From Marinilabiliaceae bacterium UBA5213 (GTDB lineage: Bacteria; Bacteroidota; Bacteroidia; Bacteroidales; Marinilabiliaceae): a DNA stretch of 19,168 bases. Below the pieces are notes generated by a model, which worked only from the letters and a program-made list of their open reading frames with translations, had not been told where the DNA came from and searched no databases. Shown here piece after piece: positions 1 to 8,762 of the stretch (within the stretch, counting starts at the first letter, position 1; each line of letters starts with the position of its first letter). The stretch spans positions 5,353 to 24,520 of the forward strand of contig DHVH01000269.1 of the NCBI GenBank assembly GCA_002412555.1, given 5' to 3'. The position numbers and the translations under genes were made by a program.

Positions 1-634
1 CCACCCTGGCCGCCACCGGCTGATAAACAGCAACCGGTACCGTAATTCGGTTATCAACCCATTGGCATTTCACCCCATATAGCTCCATCAACTTTAGGGT
101 CAAATGAATGTAAGGGCGCGAAGTAATCTCCCCCGTTAAATTCAAAGTCAGCCCCTTTTCCATGTAAGGACCAACCATTAGCAGAGCCGAGATGTACTGG
201 CTGCTCACATTACCGGGTAACTCCAATTCCCCTCCAGTCAACGAGCTGCCAAAAATGCGCAAGGGTGGAAAACCTTCTTTTTCCATGTATTCCACCTTAC
301 CGCCCAGCTGGTTCAAGGCATCGACCAAAACATGAATGGGGCGTTGTTTCATACGCGAACTGCCAGTAATGGTCCACTCCCCCACAATCTTGGCCAAATA
401 GGCCGTCAGGAAGCGCATGGTAGTACCCGCCGCCCCAATGTCAAAAGCCCGTGTATTGGAATTGAAAACCCCAAGCATGGCTTCGGTATCATCACTATCG
501 GAGAGGTTTTTAATGGGGTACGGACTATAACTGAGGGCGTTTAAAATCAAAAGCCGATTGCTGATGCTTTTGGATGCCGGTAATTCAACTTCAATTCTAT
601 TTAATTGCTGGGGTGCCTGAACGCTAACGGACAT
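1..634 (-). CDS. aroA: 3-phosphoshikimate 1-carboxyvinyltransferase (EPSP synthase), C-terminus cut by window edge
   Basis: This enzyme transfers the enolpyruvyl group of PEP to shikimate-3-phosphate, the sixth step of the shikimate pathway in the cytosol. Reading the minus strand from the ATG at 634 gives MSVSVQAPQQLNRIEVELP and then SKSISNRLLIL, the conserved N-terminal substrate-binding motif. Further on are GAAGTTMRFLTAY (the family's GxAGTxxR PEP/glyphosate loop), SSRMKQRPIHVL and SSQYISALLM, all in the expected order. 211 codons are present; the family has about 410-430 residues, so roughly half is visible and the reading frame runs off base 1. The start lies 6 bp after the aroB stop, so the two are almost certainly one transcript. 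No frame damage is seen. Confidence 0.93.
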   Translation of the reverse strand, partial: MSVSVQAPQQLNRIEVELPASKSISNRLLILNALSYSPYPIKNLSDSDDTEAMLGVFNSNTRAFDIGAAGTTMRFLTAYLAKIVGEWTITGSSRMKQRPIHVLVDALNQLGGKVEYMEKEGFPPLRIFGSSLTGGELELPGNVSSQYISALLMVGPYMEKGLTLNLTGEITSRPYIHLTLKLMELYGVKCQWVDNRITVPVAVYQPVAARV

Positions 635-640
635 ATATGC

Positions 641-1714
641 TTAGATGTTAGATGATAGATAATAATTTAAGGCTGCCACGACCTCCTCTTTTTCGCAATG
701 GGTATTAATGGCCACATCGCCAGGTTGGCGCAGTAGGGTAAAATTCATTCGACCGGACTGGTTTTTTTTGTCGTGCGTCATGGTCTCGTACAAATAATCA
801 AAATCCGAGGCACTGTAACCAAAGGTGCCATAAATCCTTTTCGTATATTGACTCAACTGCTCAACCAGAACCAATGGGAAGCCCAACTTCATATGCGCCA
901 GATAGAGCTCGGCCACCATGCCAAAAGCCACTGCATAGCCATGTAAAAGCGGGCGATTACGTTTCAAAGCCAAACTCTCAAAGGCATGCCCAATGGTATG
1001 TCCCAGGTTAAGGGCTTTGCGAATATTCTTTTCCAAGGGATCGGCGGTCACCACATCGTCCTTAATTTTAATGGAGGCGGCCACCAATTCGGTCAGCTCG
1101 TTCCAATCCGGATGCCGGATATCAAAGGCCAGGGTACGATCCAGGAATTCACTGCTTTTAAGATAGGCGTGCTTGATCATCTCAGCAAAACCTGAAATCA
1201 GATTGGCTTCATCCAGTGATTTTAAAAGCGCAATATCTACAAGGACATGTTTGGCCTGCATAAAAGAGCCGATCTCATTCTTATAGCCCTTGAAGTTTAT
1301 ACCCGTTTTACCACCGACCGAGGCATCCACCTGCGCCAGCAGTGTGGTAGGTATATTGATAAAATCGATGCCCCTTTTAAAAGTCGCTGCGGCAAATCCG
1401 CCCAAATCACAGGGCATTCCCCCACCCAAATTAATCAGCAAAGAGTGCCGTGTGGCACCCCCATCCACCAAAGCCTCCCAAACGCGTATCAGAGACTCGG
1501 TGTTCTTGTACTCATCACCGGCGCCTATCACTATGCAGCGATCGACACTAATCCCCGGAACCTTTTCAATAGCAGGAAAACAAAGTTTCCGGGTATTGGA
1601 ATCTGTCACAACAAAGACCTTTTCGTTTTGATAGGGCAGCATCAGTTGTGCTAAATCTTTGGCCAGATCACCGGCCAAATAGACATCTGTTTCCTGAGTA
1701 TGAAGAGATTGCAT
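641..1714 (-). CDS. aroB: 3-dehydroquinate synthase
   Basis: It converts DAHP to 3-dehydroquinate, the second step of the shikimate pathway, using NAD and a divalent metal (zinc or cobalt). The 357 aa match the family's usual length. An N-terminal NAD-binding half carries GAGDEYKN (residues 64-71) and NLGGGMPCDLGGFAAATFKRG (95-115), followed by IPTTLLAQVDASVGGKTGIN (121-140), the most conserved block of the family. Likely metal ligands are Glu178 in SGFAEMIKHAYL, His239 in LGHTIGHAFE and His258 in LLHGYAVAFGM; His243 is the likely catalytic histidine. The glycine-rich loop reads GGGMPCD where many homologues have GGGVVGD, a local variant that keeps the GGGxxxD pattern. It is followed after 6 bp by aroA on the same strand and preceded by 168 bp of non-coding DNA after the sigma gene. 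Confidence 0.96.
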   Translation of the reverse strand: MQSLHTQETDVYLAGDLAKDLAQLMLPYQNEKVFVVTDSNTRKLCFPAIEKVPGISVDRCIVIGAGDEYKNTESLIRVWEALVDGGATRHSLLINLGGGMPCDLGGFAAATFKRGIDFINIPTTLLAQVDASVGGKTGINFKGYKNEIGSFMQAKHVLVDIALLKSLDEANLISGFAEMIKHAYLKSSEFLDRTLAFDIRHPDWNELTELVAASIKIKDDVVTADPLEKNIRKALNLGHTIGHAFESLALKRNRPLLHGYAVAFGMVAELYLAHMKLGFPLVLVEQLSQYTKRIYGTFGYSASDFDYLYETMTHDKKNQSGRMNFTLLRQPGDVAINTHCEKEEVVAALNYYLSSNI

Positions 1715-1803
1715 GAGATATAAAGTACCTAAGTGGGAAACTATAAGAATTCGCTTTCAGTGCCAGTGTCAGAAAAAAATTCCCGGACACATAAGCAACC
1801 TTG

Positions 1804-1811
1804 CAAAAATA
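1804..1811 (-). promoter_or_regulatory. Possible -7 box upstream of aroBA
   Basis: Read on the minus strand this is TATTTTTG, a full match to the Bacteroidota -7 consensus TAnnTTTG. It lies about 90 bases before the aroB start, in the gap after the sigma gene. No convincing TTTG stands at the right distance for a -33 box, so support rests on the -7 match and the position alone. Confidence 0.3.
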
Positions 1812-1882
1812 AGACTTTTCAACGAGAGTGCAGTGTTTTCAGAATAGGAATGCTTTACACGGCTCTTGGTCTGGGATCAAAA

Positions 1883-2455
1883 TTAGAAGAAGATTCCCAT
1901 TACCCCATCCCTAGTCAGATGCTTTCGCAAAAATGCAAGTGCCTTAGTGATATGATCCTCAACCGTTTTTCCAGCTATTCCCAACTCTTGCGATATTTCT
2001 TTATTGGATAGTCCGTCCTGGCGGCTCAGAACGTAAACACTCCGCCTTTTTTGTGGCAATTGCTCCACTAAATGGTTTATCCTTTCCTCCAGAAAAGAGC
2101 AATTAACTTGCTCTTCGGTGCTGAGTCCACCCTTTACATGATTATTTTCATTTATAATATGGTCAACATATTTATTTTTAGAGGCTCTTTTACGGTAGAG
2201 AGAAAGCACAGTATTGCGGGCAATAGTAAATAAAAGAGCTTCTATCTCAGTATTTTCATCTATTTCATGTCGCTTTTTCCAGAGTTTCACGAATACATCG
2301 TGGACAATGTCTTTAGCATCTTCGTCGATTTTCAGAATAGACTTAGCAAAAACATAGATACGATGGTGGTAATTGCCATATATCTCGTCAATAATAACTT
2401 TATTACCGTCTTTAAGCCCGGTAAGCATGTCCATGTCTTTTCGGCTTAATGGCAT
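1883..2455 (-). CDS. ECF-type RNA polymerase sigma factor (FecI-like, Bacteroidota)
   Basis: A cytosolic alternative sigma factor of 190 aa, the usual length for Bacteroidota ECF sigmas paired with FecR proteins. Sigma region 2 spans about residues 24-92, with DAKDIVHDVFVKLWKK as the helix that contacts core polymerase and melts the -10 region, and TIARNTVLSLYRKR at its end. A linker (93-127) leads to region 4 (about 128-181), where QLPQKRRSVYVLSR and GLSNKEISQELGIAGKTVED form the helix-turn-helix that reads the -35 element. It is transcribed away from the fecR-susC-susD unit; in many loci sigma and fecR lie in tandem instead. Its partner is inferred to be the FecR across the 338-bp gap. The start ATG at 2455 gives MPLSRKDMDM; no clear ribosome binding site is seen. 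Confidence 0.9.
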   Translation of the reverse strand: MPLSRKDMDMLTGLKDGNKVIIDEIYGNYHHRIYVFAKSILKIDEDAKDIVHDVFVKLWKKRHEIDENTEIEALLFTIARNTVLSLYRKRASKNKYVDHIINENNHVKGGLSTEEQVNCSFLEERINHLVEQLPQKRRSVYVLSRQDGLSNKEISQELGIAGKTVEDHITKALAFLRKHLTRDGVMGIFF

Positions 2456-2470
2456 TGTTAAAAGTTTTTA

Positions 2471-2478
2471 CAAAAATA
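2471..2478 (-). promoter_or_regulatory. Possible -7 box for the sigma gene
   Basis: On the minus strand this reads TATTTTTG, matching TAnnTTTG. A TTG lies about 23 bases upstream, at the long end of the usual spacing. Transcription would start around 2465, leaving a leader of only about 10 bases before the sigma ATG at 2455. The area is so AT-rich that a chance match is likely. Confidence 0.3.
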
Positions 2479-2687
2479 TACAAAAAACTTCAAAATAGAA
2501 ACAATAATTAAGCAATAGGGTTTTAAAGAGTTATTAACAATTGAAGGTTCAATACCCATACTGAAAATTTAATTTATTAGTAATCAGTCATATATAATTA
2601 ATAGCACAACAAGGCAAACAATTAAAATTAGTAGCCGGGTACCAATAAACCAAGTGCTGGTGTAAAATAAACTAAAAAAAGATTTAA

Positions 2688-2705
2688 AAAAAACCGGGGT
2701 TTTTT
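2688..2705. repeat. A6CC-GG-GGT6 palindrome
   Basis: AAAAAACC and GGTTTTTT face each other across two G bases, with eight A before and six T after. As RNA the stem would be weak except for its C/G core. The T run resembles a small terminator that could work in either direction between the divergent units, but its role is not shown by the sequence. Confidence 0.4.
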
Positions 2706-2735
2706 AAGACTTATGCGTTTACTTAATATACAGCA

Positions 2736-2753
2736 TGAAACACGCTTGTTTCA
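2736..2753. promoter_or_regulatory. Perfect inverted repeat ahead of fecR, candidate operator
   Basis: TGAAACA-CGCT-TGTTTCA is a perfect 7-bp inverted repeat with a 4-base spacer, ending 40 bp before the fecR ATG. Its size and position suit a dimeric DNA-binding protein or a hairpin near the transcript's 5' end. No matching second copy was noticed in the window, so no regulator can be named. Confidence 0.4.
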
Positions 2754-2793
2754 ATTTAGTTCAGGCAGATAATAATTAAGCACAACAGCAGAT

Positions 2794-3762
2794 ATGACCG
2801 AGCTTTTCAAAAAATTCACAGACGGAAGTTGCACACCTGAGGAGGAAGCATTCATTCAGAAAAAACTAAATGAACCAGTTCCTTCAGAAGAGTTACTCCT
2901 ATTCCTAAAAAAACACTGGCATGAGATAGAAAGTGCCCCCTCTATTGATCATTCTACGCTGCACAGAATTCATCATTCCATAAATCTAATGGAACAGGAG
3001 TCGGCCAATAAAAAGAAACGTTTGACCCTGTTTCTGTCATGGAGCCGGTATGCTGCTGCTGTTCTGTTTTTGTTTCTGATTTCGGCAGGAGGATGGTATG
3101 CAATAAATGCGGGAATGTTTCAAAAGGAAGCCTTTTATACGGTTTCATCCTTGGGGGGTCGGTCGTCAAGTGTGGAATTACCCGATGGATCGCAGGTGTG
3201 GTTAAATGGGGAAAGTTCCGTCGTTTATTCGTCCAGGTATGGAGCCGGGAATCGACTAATCCGTCTTCAAGGGGAAGCCTTTTTTAAAGTAGAAACCAAT
3301 AAAAAAGCCCCTTTTATTGTACAGGCCAACGACATTGAAGTAAGAGCACTGGGAACGAGTTTTAACGTGGATGTCTATTCGAAGGAAAAGCCTGCAAGAG
3401 TAACACTGGAGGAGGGTAGTATTCAAATCACCCATGCTGGAGAGAGCATGCTGCTTAAACCGGGAGAACAGGCAATTATTGGAAGAAATGGCATAGAACT
3501 CTCACAGGTGGATGCACAGCTTTTCACTTCCTGGCATACCGGAAATCTGGTTTTCAAAAATGAAACTCTCAAGGTAATTACAGAGCGCTTAGGAAGGATA
3601 TACAGTGTTGACTTTATATTTGAGACAGCCGATTTACAAGGCTTCCGTTATCGTGGATCAGTTAGTTTTGACAACTCAATACTCAAGGCTTTAGAGATGT
3701 TACAATTATCAACAGGTATTAGGTACGAGATACAAGGAAATAAAATATTGCTAAAAAAATAA
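2794..3762 (+). CDS. FecR-family anti-sigma factor (inner-membrane signal transducer)
   Basis: This 322-aa protein is expected to hold the ECF sigma factor at the membrane and to release or activate it when the outer-membrane transporter signals substrate binding. Residues 1-83 form a short cytosolic sigma-binding part (MTELFKKFTDGSCTPEEEAF). One membrane helix lies at about 84-104 (RYAAAVLFLFLISAGGWYAI). The periplasmic FecR domain runs about 113-210, with the typical LPDGSQVWLNGESSVVYSSRY, LQGEAFFKVETNKKAPFIVQA and EVRALGTSFNVDVY segments. A C-terminal DUF4974-type domain (about 252-320) starts at LVFKNETLKVITERLG and would meet the STN domain of the transporter encoded next. Length and domain order are standard for Bacteroidota. 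It precedes susC by about 97 bp containing hairpins and is divergent from the sigma gene. Confidence 0.93.
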   Translation: MTELFKKFTDGSCTPEEEAFIQKKLNEPVPSEELLLFLKKHWHEIESAPSIDHSTLHRIHHSINLMEQESANKKKRLTLFLSWSRYAAAVLFLFLISAGGWYAINAGMFQKEAFYTVSSLGGRSSSVELPDGSQVWLNGESSVVYSSRYGAGNRLIRLQGEAFFKVETNKKAPFIVQANDIEVRALGTSFNVDVYSKEKPARVTLEEGSIQITHAGESMLLKPGEQAIIGRNGIELSQVDAQLFTSWHTGNLVFKNETLKVITERLGRIYSVDFIFETADLQGFRYRGSVSFDNSILKALEMLQLSTGIRYEIQGNKILLKK

Positions 3763-3769
3763 CGAAAAA

Positions 3770-3827
3770 GCAGGAATCAGCGGCAACTGATTCCCGCCTG
3801 TGATCAATAAACATCCCGCATGCGGGA
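3770..3827 (+). promoter_or_regulatory. Hairpins in the fecR-susC gap
   Basis: Two inverted repeats sit just after the fecR stop. GGAATCAG (3773-3780) pairs with CTGATTCC (3787-3794) around the loop CGGCAA, and the stem may extend by two more pairs past one mismatch. Then TCCCGCATGCGGGA (3814-3827) is a perfect 14-bp palindrome containing the upstream candidate susC ATG at 3820. The segment TTCCCGC at 3791-3797 could also pair with GCGGGA at 3822-3827, so alternative folds are possible. There is no T run, so neither is a normal terminator; a processing or differential-expression element between fecR and susC is a plausible guess. Confidence 0.5.
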
Positions 3828-3858
3828 GTATTTACTAACGTTTAAACATGTCAAATTT

Positions 3859-6800
3859 ATGAAAAAAAATGCACTTTATTCCGAAAGGGATAATTATTCC
3901 CGTAAAAACAAACTCCTGTTAGCTATGAAAATTTCAGGCATGTTATTGTTTGGGATCATTTCTTTTGCATCCGCAAGCAACTCCTTTTCACAGGTTGGTA
4001 AGGTTTCCATGCATTTGGAAAACGCGGTTTTGTCAAATGCCTTTGACGAAATTGAAAATCAAACGAACTATTCCTTATTTTACAAAAAGGATGTAATTGA
4101 TGATCAACGCATCATCTCAATATCTGTTGTCAATGAAGAAGTGGACCTTGTTCTTTCAGCACTTCTTTCAGGTGATAATGTCTCTTACAAAGTCATCGAC
4201 AATAGCATTGTCATTGTTCCCGCTTACCTCAATGAAGACCTTTCTCAACAACAAGAGATAAAAGTACAGGGTAGAGTAACAGACGAGTATGGCGACCCGA
4301 TGCCAGGCGTTTCTGTTTTGGTTGCGGGAACCATGAATGGCACAATTACCAATATGGATGGCCATTTCATACTTGACAATGTACCCGAAGGAGCCGCATT
4401 GATGTTCTCATTTATTGGCATGAAAAGCCAAAGCGTTGATGTGAATAGCCGTTCTACCATCAATGTTAGGATGGAGCAGGAAAGCGTTGGCCTAGATGAG
4501 GTGGTAGCGGTTGGTTATGGCGTTATGCGGAAATCAGACCTTACCGGAGCAACCAGTCGTCTCACGGAAGGCAACATGAACAAAAGTGTGGCCAGCTCCC
4601 CTACGGAAATGATGCAGGGTCGTGTCGCCGGTGTTAACGTTTCTCAGAACAGTGGCGAGCCAGGTTCCGGCATGTCTGTTCGGGTCAGGGGAACCAATTC
4701 CATCCGGTCGGGACAGGAACCTTTATACGTTGTAGATGGTGTGCCCCTCGACAATTCCGATCTTACCCCCGATGGTGCAACCCCTGCCGGAATCAATCAA
4801 TCTTCTAATAAAAACCCGATAAGTTTTTTGAATCCGGAAGACATTGAGTCGATTGATATTCTTAAGGATGCCTCTTCAACCGCCATTTATGGTGCGCGTG
4901 GTGCCAATGGTGTAATCTTGATTACGACTAAACGAGGCACAAAAGGTGAGGGCAACATTTCCTATGATGGCTATTATGGCGTTTCAACCATTAGGGAGAA
5001 AATGGATATTTTGTCGGCCAGCCAATTTAGACAATACACCAAAGGGGATGGAACTAAATTGCTTGATTTGGGTGCTAGCACAGACTGGCAGGATGAGATC
5101 TTTCATGCCGCAAAAACCCAGAGCCACAGTCTTTCCTATGGAGGTGGAACCGAGAACCTTATGTACAGAGCTTCTGTCGGCTATCTGGACCAGGAAGGTA
5201 TCATTAGAACCACTGGCATGGAGAAAATCAACGGTAATATAAAAGTAAATCAAACCTCCTTTGGAGGTAAATTGAAGCTTCAGGGAACCCTAATTGCATC
5301 GCATGTGGAAGACACACGTGCGCCCATTGGTGAGACAGGTGGTTTCGAGGGTGATTTAATTTTGACTGCCCTTAAACTCAATCCTACATTCCCGGTTTAC
5401 GATGCAAATGGTAAATATTACCAACATACCATCGATCAGCGCAATCCGGTGGCCATGATGAATTTGACCGACGATGTAACAATAACCAACCGGATTCTAA
5501 CCAACATGTCGGCCGAACTGGAATTGCTACCGAAACTTACTTACAAATTAAATGTAGGTTTAGACCGGTCAGTGGCTGAACGTAAGGTCAACCAAGGGCA
5601 TGAACTTAACTACCTACCCAATAAAGGGGAAGCCAATATCAATTCAATATCTGCCAACAACCGGCTGGTCGAAAATTTTATCACCTGGAATGGTGATTTT
5701 GGTGAACGCCACAGGTTAACTGCCCTTGCGGGTCATGCTTATCAGCTTTTCAGAGTTTCCGGATCCCGATTAAGGGTATTTGGATTTGAAGTGAATGACA
5801 TTAAATACACCAACAATTTGGGTTATGGTAGTTTTTCATCAGCTGAGGCAGGATCTTATGCTTTTGAACGTGAACTGCAGTCATTTTTCGGACGATTAAA
5901 TTATTCACTGGACAGCAAATACATGTTCACTTTAACTGCCCGTTCAGATGGCTCATCCAAGTTTGGAGAGAACAAAAAGTATGGCTTTTTTCCATCCGCC
6001 GCAATGGCTTGGCGGATTTCAGAAGAAGCATTTCTTGAGGGTGCTGATGCCATCAGCGACTTAAAACTTCGCCTCGGATGGGGTATGACCGGGAACCAGG
6101 AAATCCCTGATAAAATTTCTCTTCAATCAGTTGGAACTACCAATTCAGCCAATGGCTATTTCAATGGTACTTTAACCCCCGGTATCACCTTCCTCAGAAC
6201 ACCCAATCCAGATATTCAGTGGGAAACCACCTATCAAACTAATTTCGGACTGGACTTTGCATTTATTAATAACAGATTGAGGGGAACCATTGATGTTTTC
6301 AACAAACGGACGGAAGATGTGTTGCTCGAGATTTCAGCCATGGCTCCGGCATTAAGAACAATATGGCTAAATGTGCCCGATTTGGAAATCATTAATAAAG
6401 GGTTTGAAATCGGCCTAGATGGAACACTTGTACAGAATAGTGATTTTTCCTGGGATCTGGGCTTCAATTTCTCTAAAGTCGACAATGAAGTAAAAAACCT
6501 TCCTGTTAAACTGATAGAGACCGGGAATGCATCGGGACAAGGATTAACCGGCACCCGTGTGCAGGTTATTACCAACGGGCAGCCCATAGGAACCTTCTAC
6601 GGACGTGTATACGAAGGCCTTAACAGCTCTGGCATCAGTCAATACAAATTAGACGACGATGGAAATGATGTACTGGAGCCTCTGGGTTCGGCCTTGCCCG
6701 ATTTCACTTACAGTTTCAACAGTTCTGTCACTTTCAGAGGCTTCGATCTTAGCATGTTCTGGTATGGCTCAAAGGGCAATAAAGTATATAACAATACCGC

Positions 6801-7164
6801 CAATGCCATTTTTGTGAAGGGCACACTTGACCGTGGTTCTAATGTTACTGAGGCGGTTTACAACTCTGATGAATCTCCGACCAATTCCAACGCATTCTCT
6901 TCACGCTTTGTAGAAGATGGTTCTTTCTTGCGTTTTTCTAACCTGACATTGGGCTATACCTTCGACACTAAAGCACTTGGATGGATTAGCAAAGCAAGAA
7001 TTTATGCCACCGGAAACAACCTGTTGCTTTTGACCGATTATACAGGTTTCGATCCGGAAGTAAGTGTTGATGCTGGTGAATCGGGTGTTCCATCCTTGGG
7101 AATTGATTATACGTCCTATCCCATGCCGCGGACTTTTACTTTTGGTATGAATCTTCAGTTTTAA
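3859..7164 (+). CDS. SusC/RagA-family TonB-dependent outer-membrane transporter with STN signalling domain
   Basis: It imports a large or scarce nutrient across the outer membrane using TonB energy, working with the SusD lipoprotein encoded next. I take the ATG at 3859 (MKKNALYSERDNYSRKNK, 1101 aa) over the in-frame ATG at 3820, because 3820 lies inside a palindrome and the MKKN start gives the usual n-region before the signal helix LLLAMKISGMLLFGIISFASA. Numbering from 3820, an STN domain covers about 60-133, which is the part that signals to FecR. A carboxypeptidase-regulatory-like domain covers 148-222 (QGRVTDEYGDPMPGVSVLVAG). Next comes the SusC linker DEVVAVGYGVMRKSDLTGA, then a plug domain (about 250-372) with RVAGVNVSQNSGEPGSGMSV, YVVDGVPL and DILKDASSTAIYGARGANGV, and last a barrel ending SYPMPRTFTFGMNLQF. 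The reading frame is intact. The substrate cannot be told: no glycosidase, peptidase or other enzyme accompanies the pair. Confidence 0.95.
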   Translation: MKKNALYSERDNYSRKNKLLLAMKISGMLLFGIISFASASNSFSQVGKVSMHLENAVLSNAFDEIENQTNYSLFYKKDVIDDQRIISISVVNEEVDLVLSALLSGDNVSYKVIDNSIVIVPAYLNEDLSQQQEIKVQGRVTDEYGDPMPGVSVLVAGTMNGTITNMDGHFILDNVPEGAALMFSFIGMKSQSVDVNSRSTINVRMEQESVGLDEVVAVGYGVMRKSDLTGATSRLTEGNMNKSVASSPTEMMQGRVAGVNVSQNSGEPGSGMSVRVRGTNSIRSGQEPLYVVDGVPLDNSDLTPDGATPAGINQSSNKNPISFLNPEDIESIDILKDASSTAIYGARGANGVILITTKRGTKGEGNISYDGYYGVSTIREKMDILSASQFRQYTKGDGTKLLDLGASTDWQDEIFHAAKTQSHSLSYGGGTENLMYRASVGYLDQEGIIRTTGMEKINGNIKVNQTSFGGKLKLQGTLIASHVEDTRAPIGETGGFEGDLILTALKLNPTFPVYDANGKYYQHTIDQRNPVAMMNLTDDVTITNRILTNMSAELELLPKLTYKLNVGLDRSVAERKVNQGHELNYLPNKGEANINSISANNRLVENFITWNGDFGERHRLTALAGHAYQLFRVSGSRLRVFGFEVNDIKYTNNLGYGSFSSAEAGSYAFERELQSFFGRLNYSLDSKYMFTLTARSDGSSKFGENKKYGFFPSAAMAWRISEEAFLEGADAISDLKLRLGWGMTGNQEIPDKISLQSVGTTNSANGYFNGTLTPGITFLRTPNPDIQWETTYQTNFGLDFAFINNRLRGTIDVFNKRTEDVLLEISAMAPALRTIWLNVPDLEIINKGFEIGLDGTLVQNSDFSWDLGFNFSKVDNEVKNLPVKLIETGNASGQGLTGTRVQVITNGQPIGTFYGRVYEGLNSSGISQYKLDDDGNDVLEPLGSALPDFTYSFNSSVTFRGFDLSMFWYGSKGNKVYNNTANAIFVKGTLDRGSNVTEAVYNSDESPTNSNAFSSRFVEDGSFLRFSNLTLGYTFDTKALGWISKARIYATGNNLLLLTDYTGFDPEVSVDAGESGVPSLGIDYTSYPMPRTFTFGMNLQF

Positions 7165-7194
7165 TGTTACACAATCATTCTAAACACGAAAATT

Positions 7195-8745
7195 ATGAAA
7201 CGATATAGTATTCTTTTTTCACTATCGCTACTTTTCCTGTCTCTGTCATTCATGGGATGTACCGATTTGGAAGAAAACGTTATAGATGAGCAACTCGGTG
7301 GCGACTTAGTTTATAACCCGAGTAATGTTCAGGCACTTATCCACCCCCCTTACGCAAGTTTGCGTCAATTAATTGAGTGGTACGACTATTGGGGACTTCA
7401 GCAAATAACCACCGACGAGACGGTTTTTCCTACCAGAGGAACCGACTGGTTTGACAATGGTGCATGGCAGCAGTTGCATTTGCATACCTGGAATGCGGAT
7501 CATATCCGTTTGCAAAATGTATGGGATATGATGAGTCGCGGAGTGTTCCGGGCCAATACGGCCATGTATTACATTAGCCTATTTGAGCAGAACGCAACAA
7601 CTGAGCAATATATTAACGAGGCCCGCTTTTTGCGCGCTTATTATATGTATACCTTTATCGACTTGTGGGGAAAAGTACCCTTTAGACCTGCCGATCAATT
7701 AGATTTTAAAGTTACGCCCGTAGTCCTGGAAGGAAAAGAGGCCGTAGATTTTATCATTGAAGAAATCAAACATGTTCTACCCAATTTAAAAACACGCTCA
7801 GAAGTAGGAACCGAAAGAGTAACACAAGGAGCTGCCCATGCCTTACTGGCCAAGCTGTATTTGAATTATGAAGTGTATGGTGGTGAAACAAAATGGACCG
7901 AAACCATTACGCACTGCAACGAGCTGATCACTTCAGGGGATTATGAAGTAACCGAGGACTACTGGTCGATGTTTCAAAAGGATGTTACAGATGATCATCC
8001 TGAGTTTATCTTAACTGTACCAATGAGCGACGAGGTTGAAATGGGTGGCGGAAGTGTGTGGATTAATTTCACACTTCATTATCACCAGGGCTTTGGCAAC
8101 TACAACAGTCTTTGGAATGGCGGATCAACCACTTCAACATTTGTAGACACTTGGGATCAGGACAACGACGCCCGGTTTTATGACGACCGCATCATGAGTG
8201 AAACAGGGTTTAATCAAGGCTTTCTTATGGGCCAGCAATATGGCGTAAATGGAGAAGCCCTGGAGATGAGAAACGGAAACCCATTGATCTTTGTACCGAC
8301 TATTGTATTGAATGATTCACCGGAGAACTATGGGGTGCGCGTTATTAAGTTTGCACCAAATCCTGACACGGAACGTCAGTTCTCATCGCCCAATGATGTA
8401 CCCCTATTGCGCATTTCTGATATTTATTTAACCCGCGCGGAAGCAAAATTCAGGGATGGTGATGAAGATGGGGCGCTGGAGGACATTAATTTTATCAGGT
8501 CACGCAGAAGCGCTGAAGGCAAAGTGCTTCCTGAGCTGACTGTCTTAACCCTCGACGACATCCTGGATGAACGAGGATTTGAATTGTATTGGGAAGGTTT
8601 TAGACGTCAGGATCTGATTCGCTTTGGGAAATACACCAATGCCTGGCAAGAAAAGCCTGTCACAAGTGCGACGAAATCTCTTTTTGCCCTTCCTACCTCT
8701 GCCGTTAGCGTAAATGAAAACCTTAAACAAAATGATGGCTATTAA
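7195..8745 (+). CDS. SusD/RagB-family outer-membrane lipoprotein (nutrient-binding lid of SusC)
   Basis: A surface-exposed lipoprotein that caps the SusC barrel and helps capture substrate. The 516 aa start with a lipoprotein signal peptide, MKRYSILFSLSLLFLSLSFMG, followed by the acceptor Cys22. SusD-type features include EARFLRAYYMYTFIDLWGKVP in the N-terminal TPR-like half, GAAHALLAKLYLNYEVYGG, and the C-terminal LLRISDIYLTRAEAKFRDGD and DERGFELYWEGFRRQDLIRFG segments that are hallmarks of the family. It starts 30 bp after susC, and a strong terminator follows within 60 bp, so susC-susD are the end of this unit. Substrate is unknown. The N-terminal sequence after the Cys (TDLEENV) is typical of SusD proteins. 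Confidence 0.95.
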   Translation: MKRYSILFSLSLLFLSLSFMGCTDLEENVIDEQLGGDLVYNPSNVQALIHPPYASLRQLIEWYDYWGLQQITTDETVFPTRGTDWFDNGAWQQLHLHTWNADHIRLQNVWDMMSRGVFRANTAMYYISLFEQNATTEQYINEARFLRAYYMYTFIDLWGKVPFRPADQLDFKVTPVVLEGKEAVDFIIEEIKHVLPNLKTRSEVGTERVTQGAAHALLAKLYLNYEVYGGETKWTETITHCNELITSGDYEVTEDYWSMFQKDVTDDHPEFILTVPMSDEVEMGGGSVWINFTLHYHQGFGNYNSLWNGGSTTSTFVDTWDQDNDARFYDDRIMSETGFNQGFLMGQQYGVNGEALEMRNGNPLIFVPTIVLNDSPENYGVRVIKFAPNPDTERQFSSPNDVPLLRISDIYLTRAEAKFRDGDEDGALEDINFIRSRRSAEGKVLPELTVLTLDDILDERGFELYWEGFRRQDLIRFGKYTNAWQEKPVTSATKSLFALPTSAVSVNENLKQNDGY

Positions 8746-8762
8746 TCTCTAGTGGCCTTTTT

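Larger units (their letters stand above)
2456..2793. promoter_or_regulatory. Divergent regulatory gap between sigma gene and fecR
   Basis: These 338 bp separate the outward-reading sigma gene and fecR. The stretch is very AT-rich with many A and T runs and holds no credible coding region. It must contain the promoters for both directions. It also holds the two palindromes listed separately, at 2688-2705 and 2736-2753. No TAnnTTTG box was found on the plus strand ahead of fecR, which fits a promoter read by an alternative sigma factor rather than the housekeeping one, though this is inference. Confidence 0.6.

Noticed and set aside
2713..2772. A 19-codon frame ahead of fecR
   Set aside because: It has no ribosome binding site or recognisable content and overlaps the inverted repeat; short frames like this are expected by chance.
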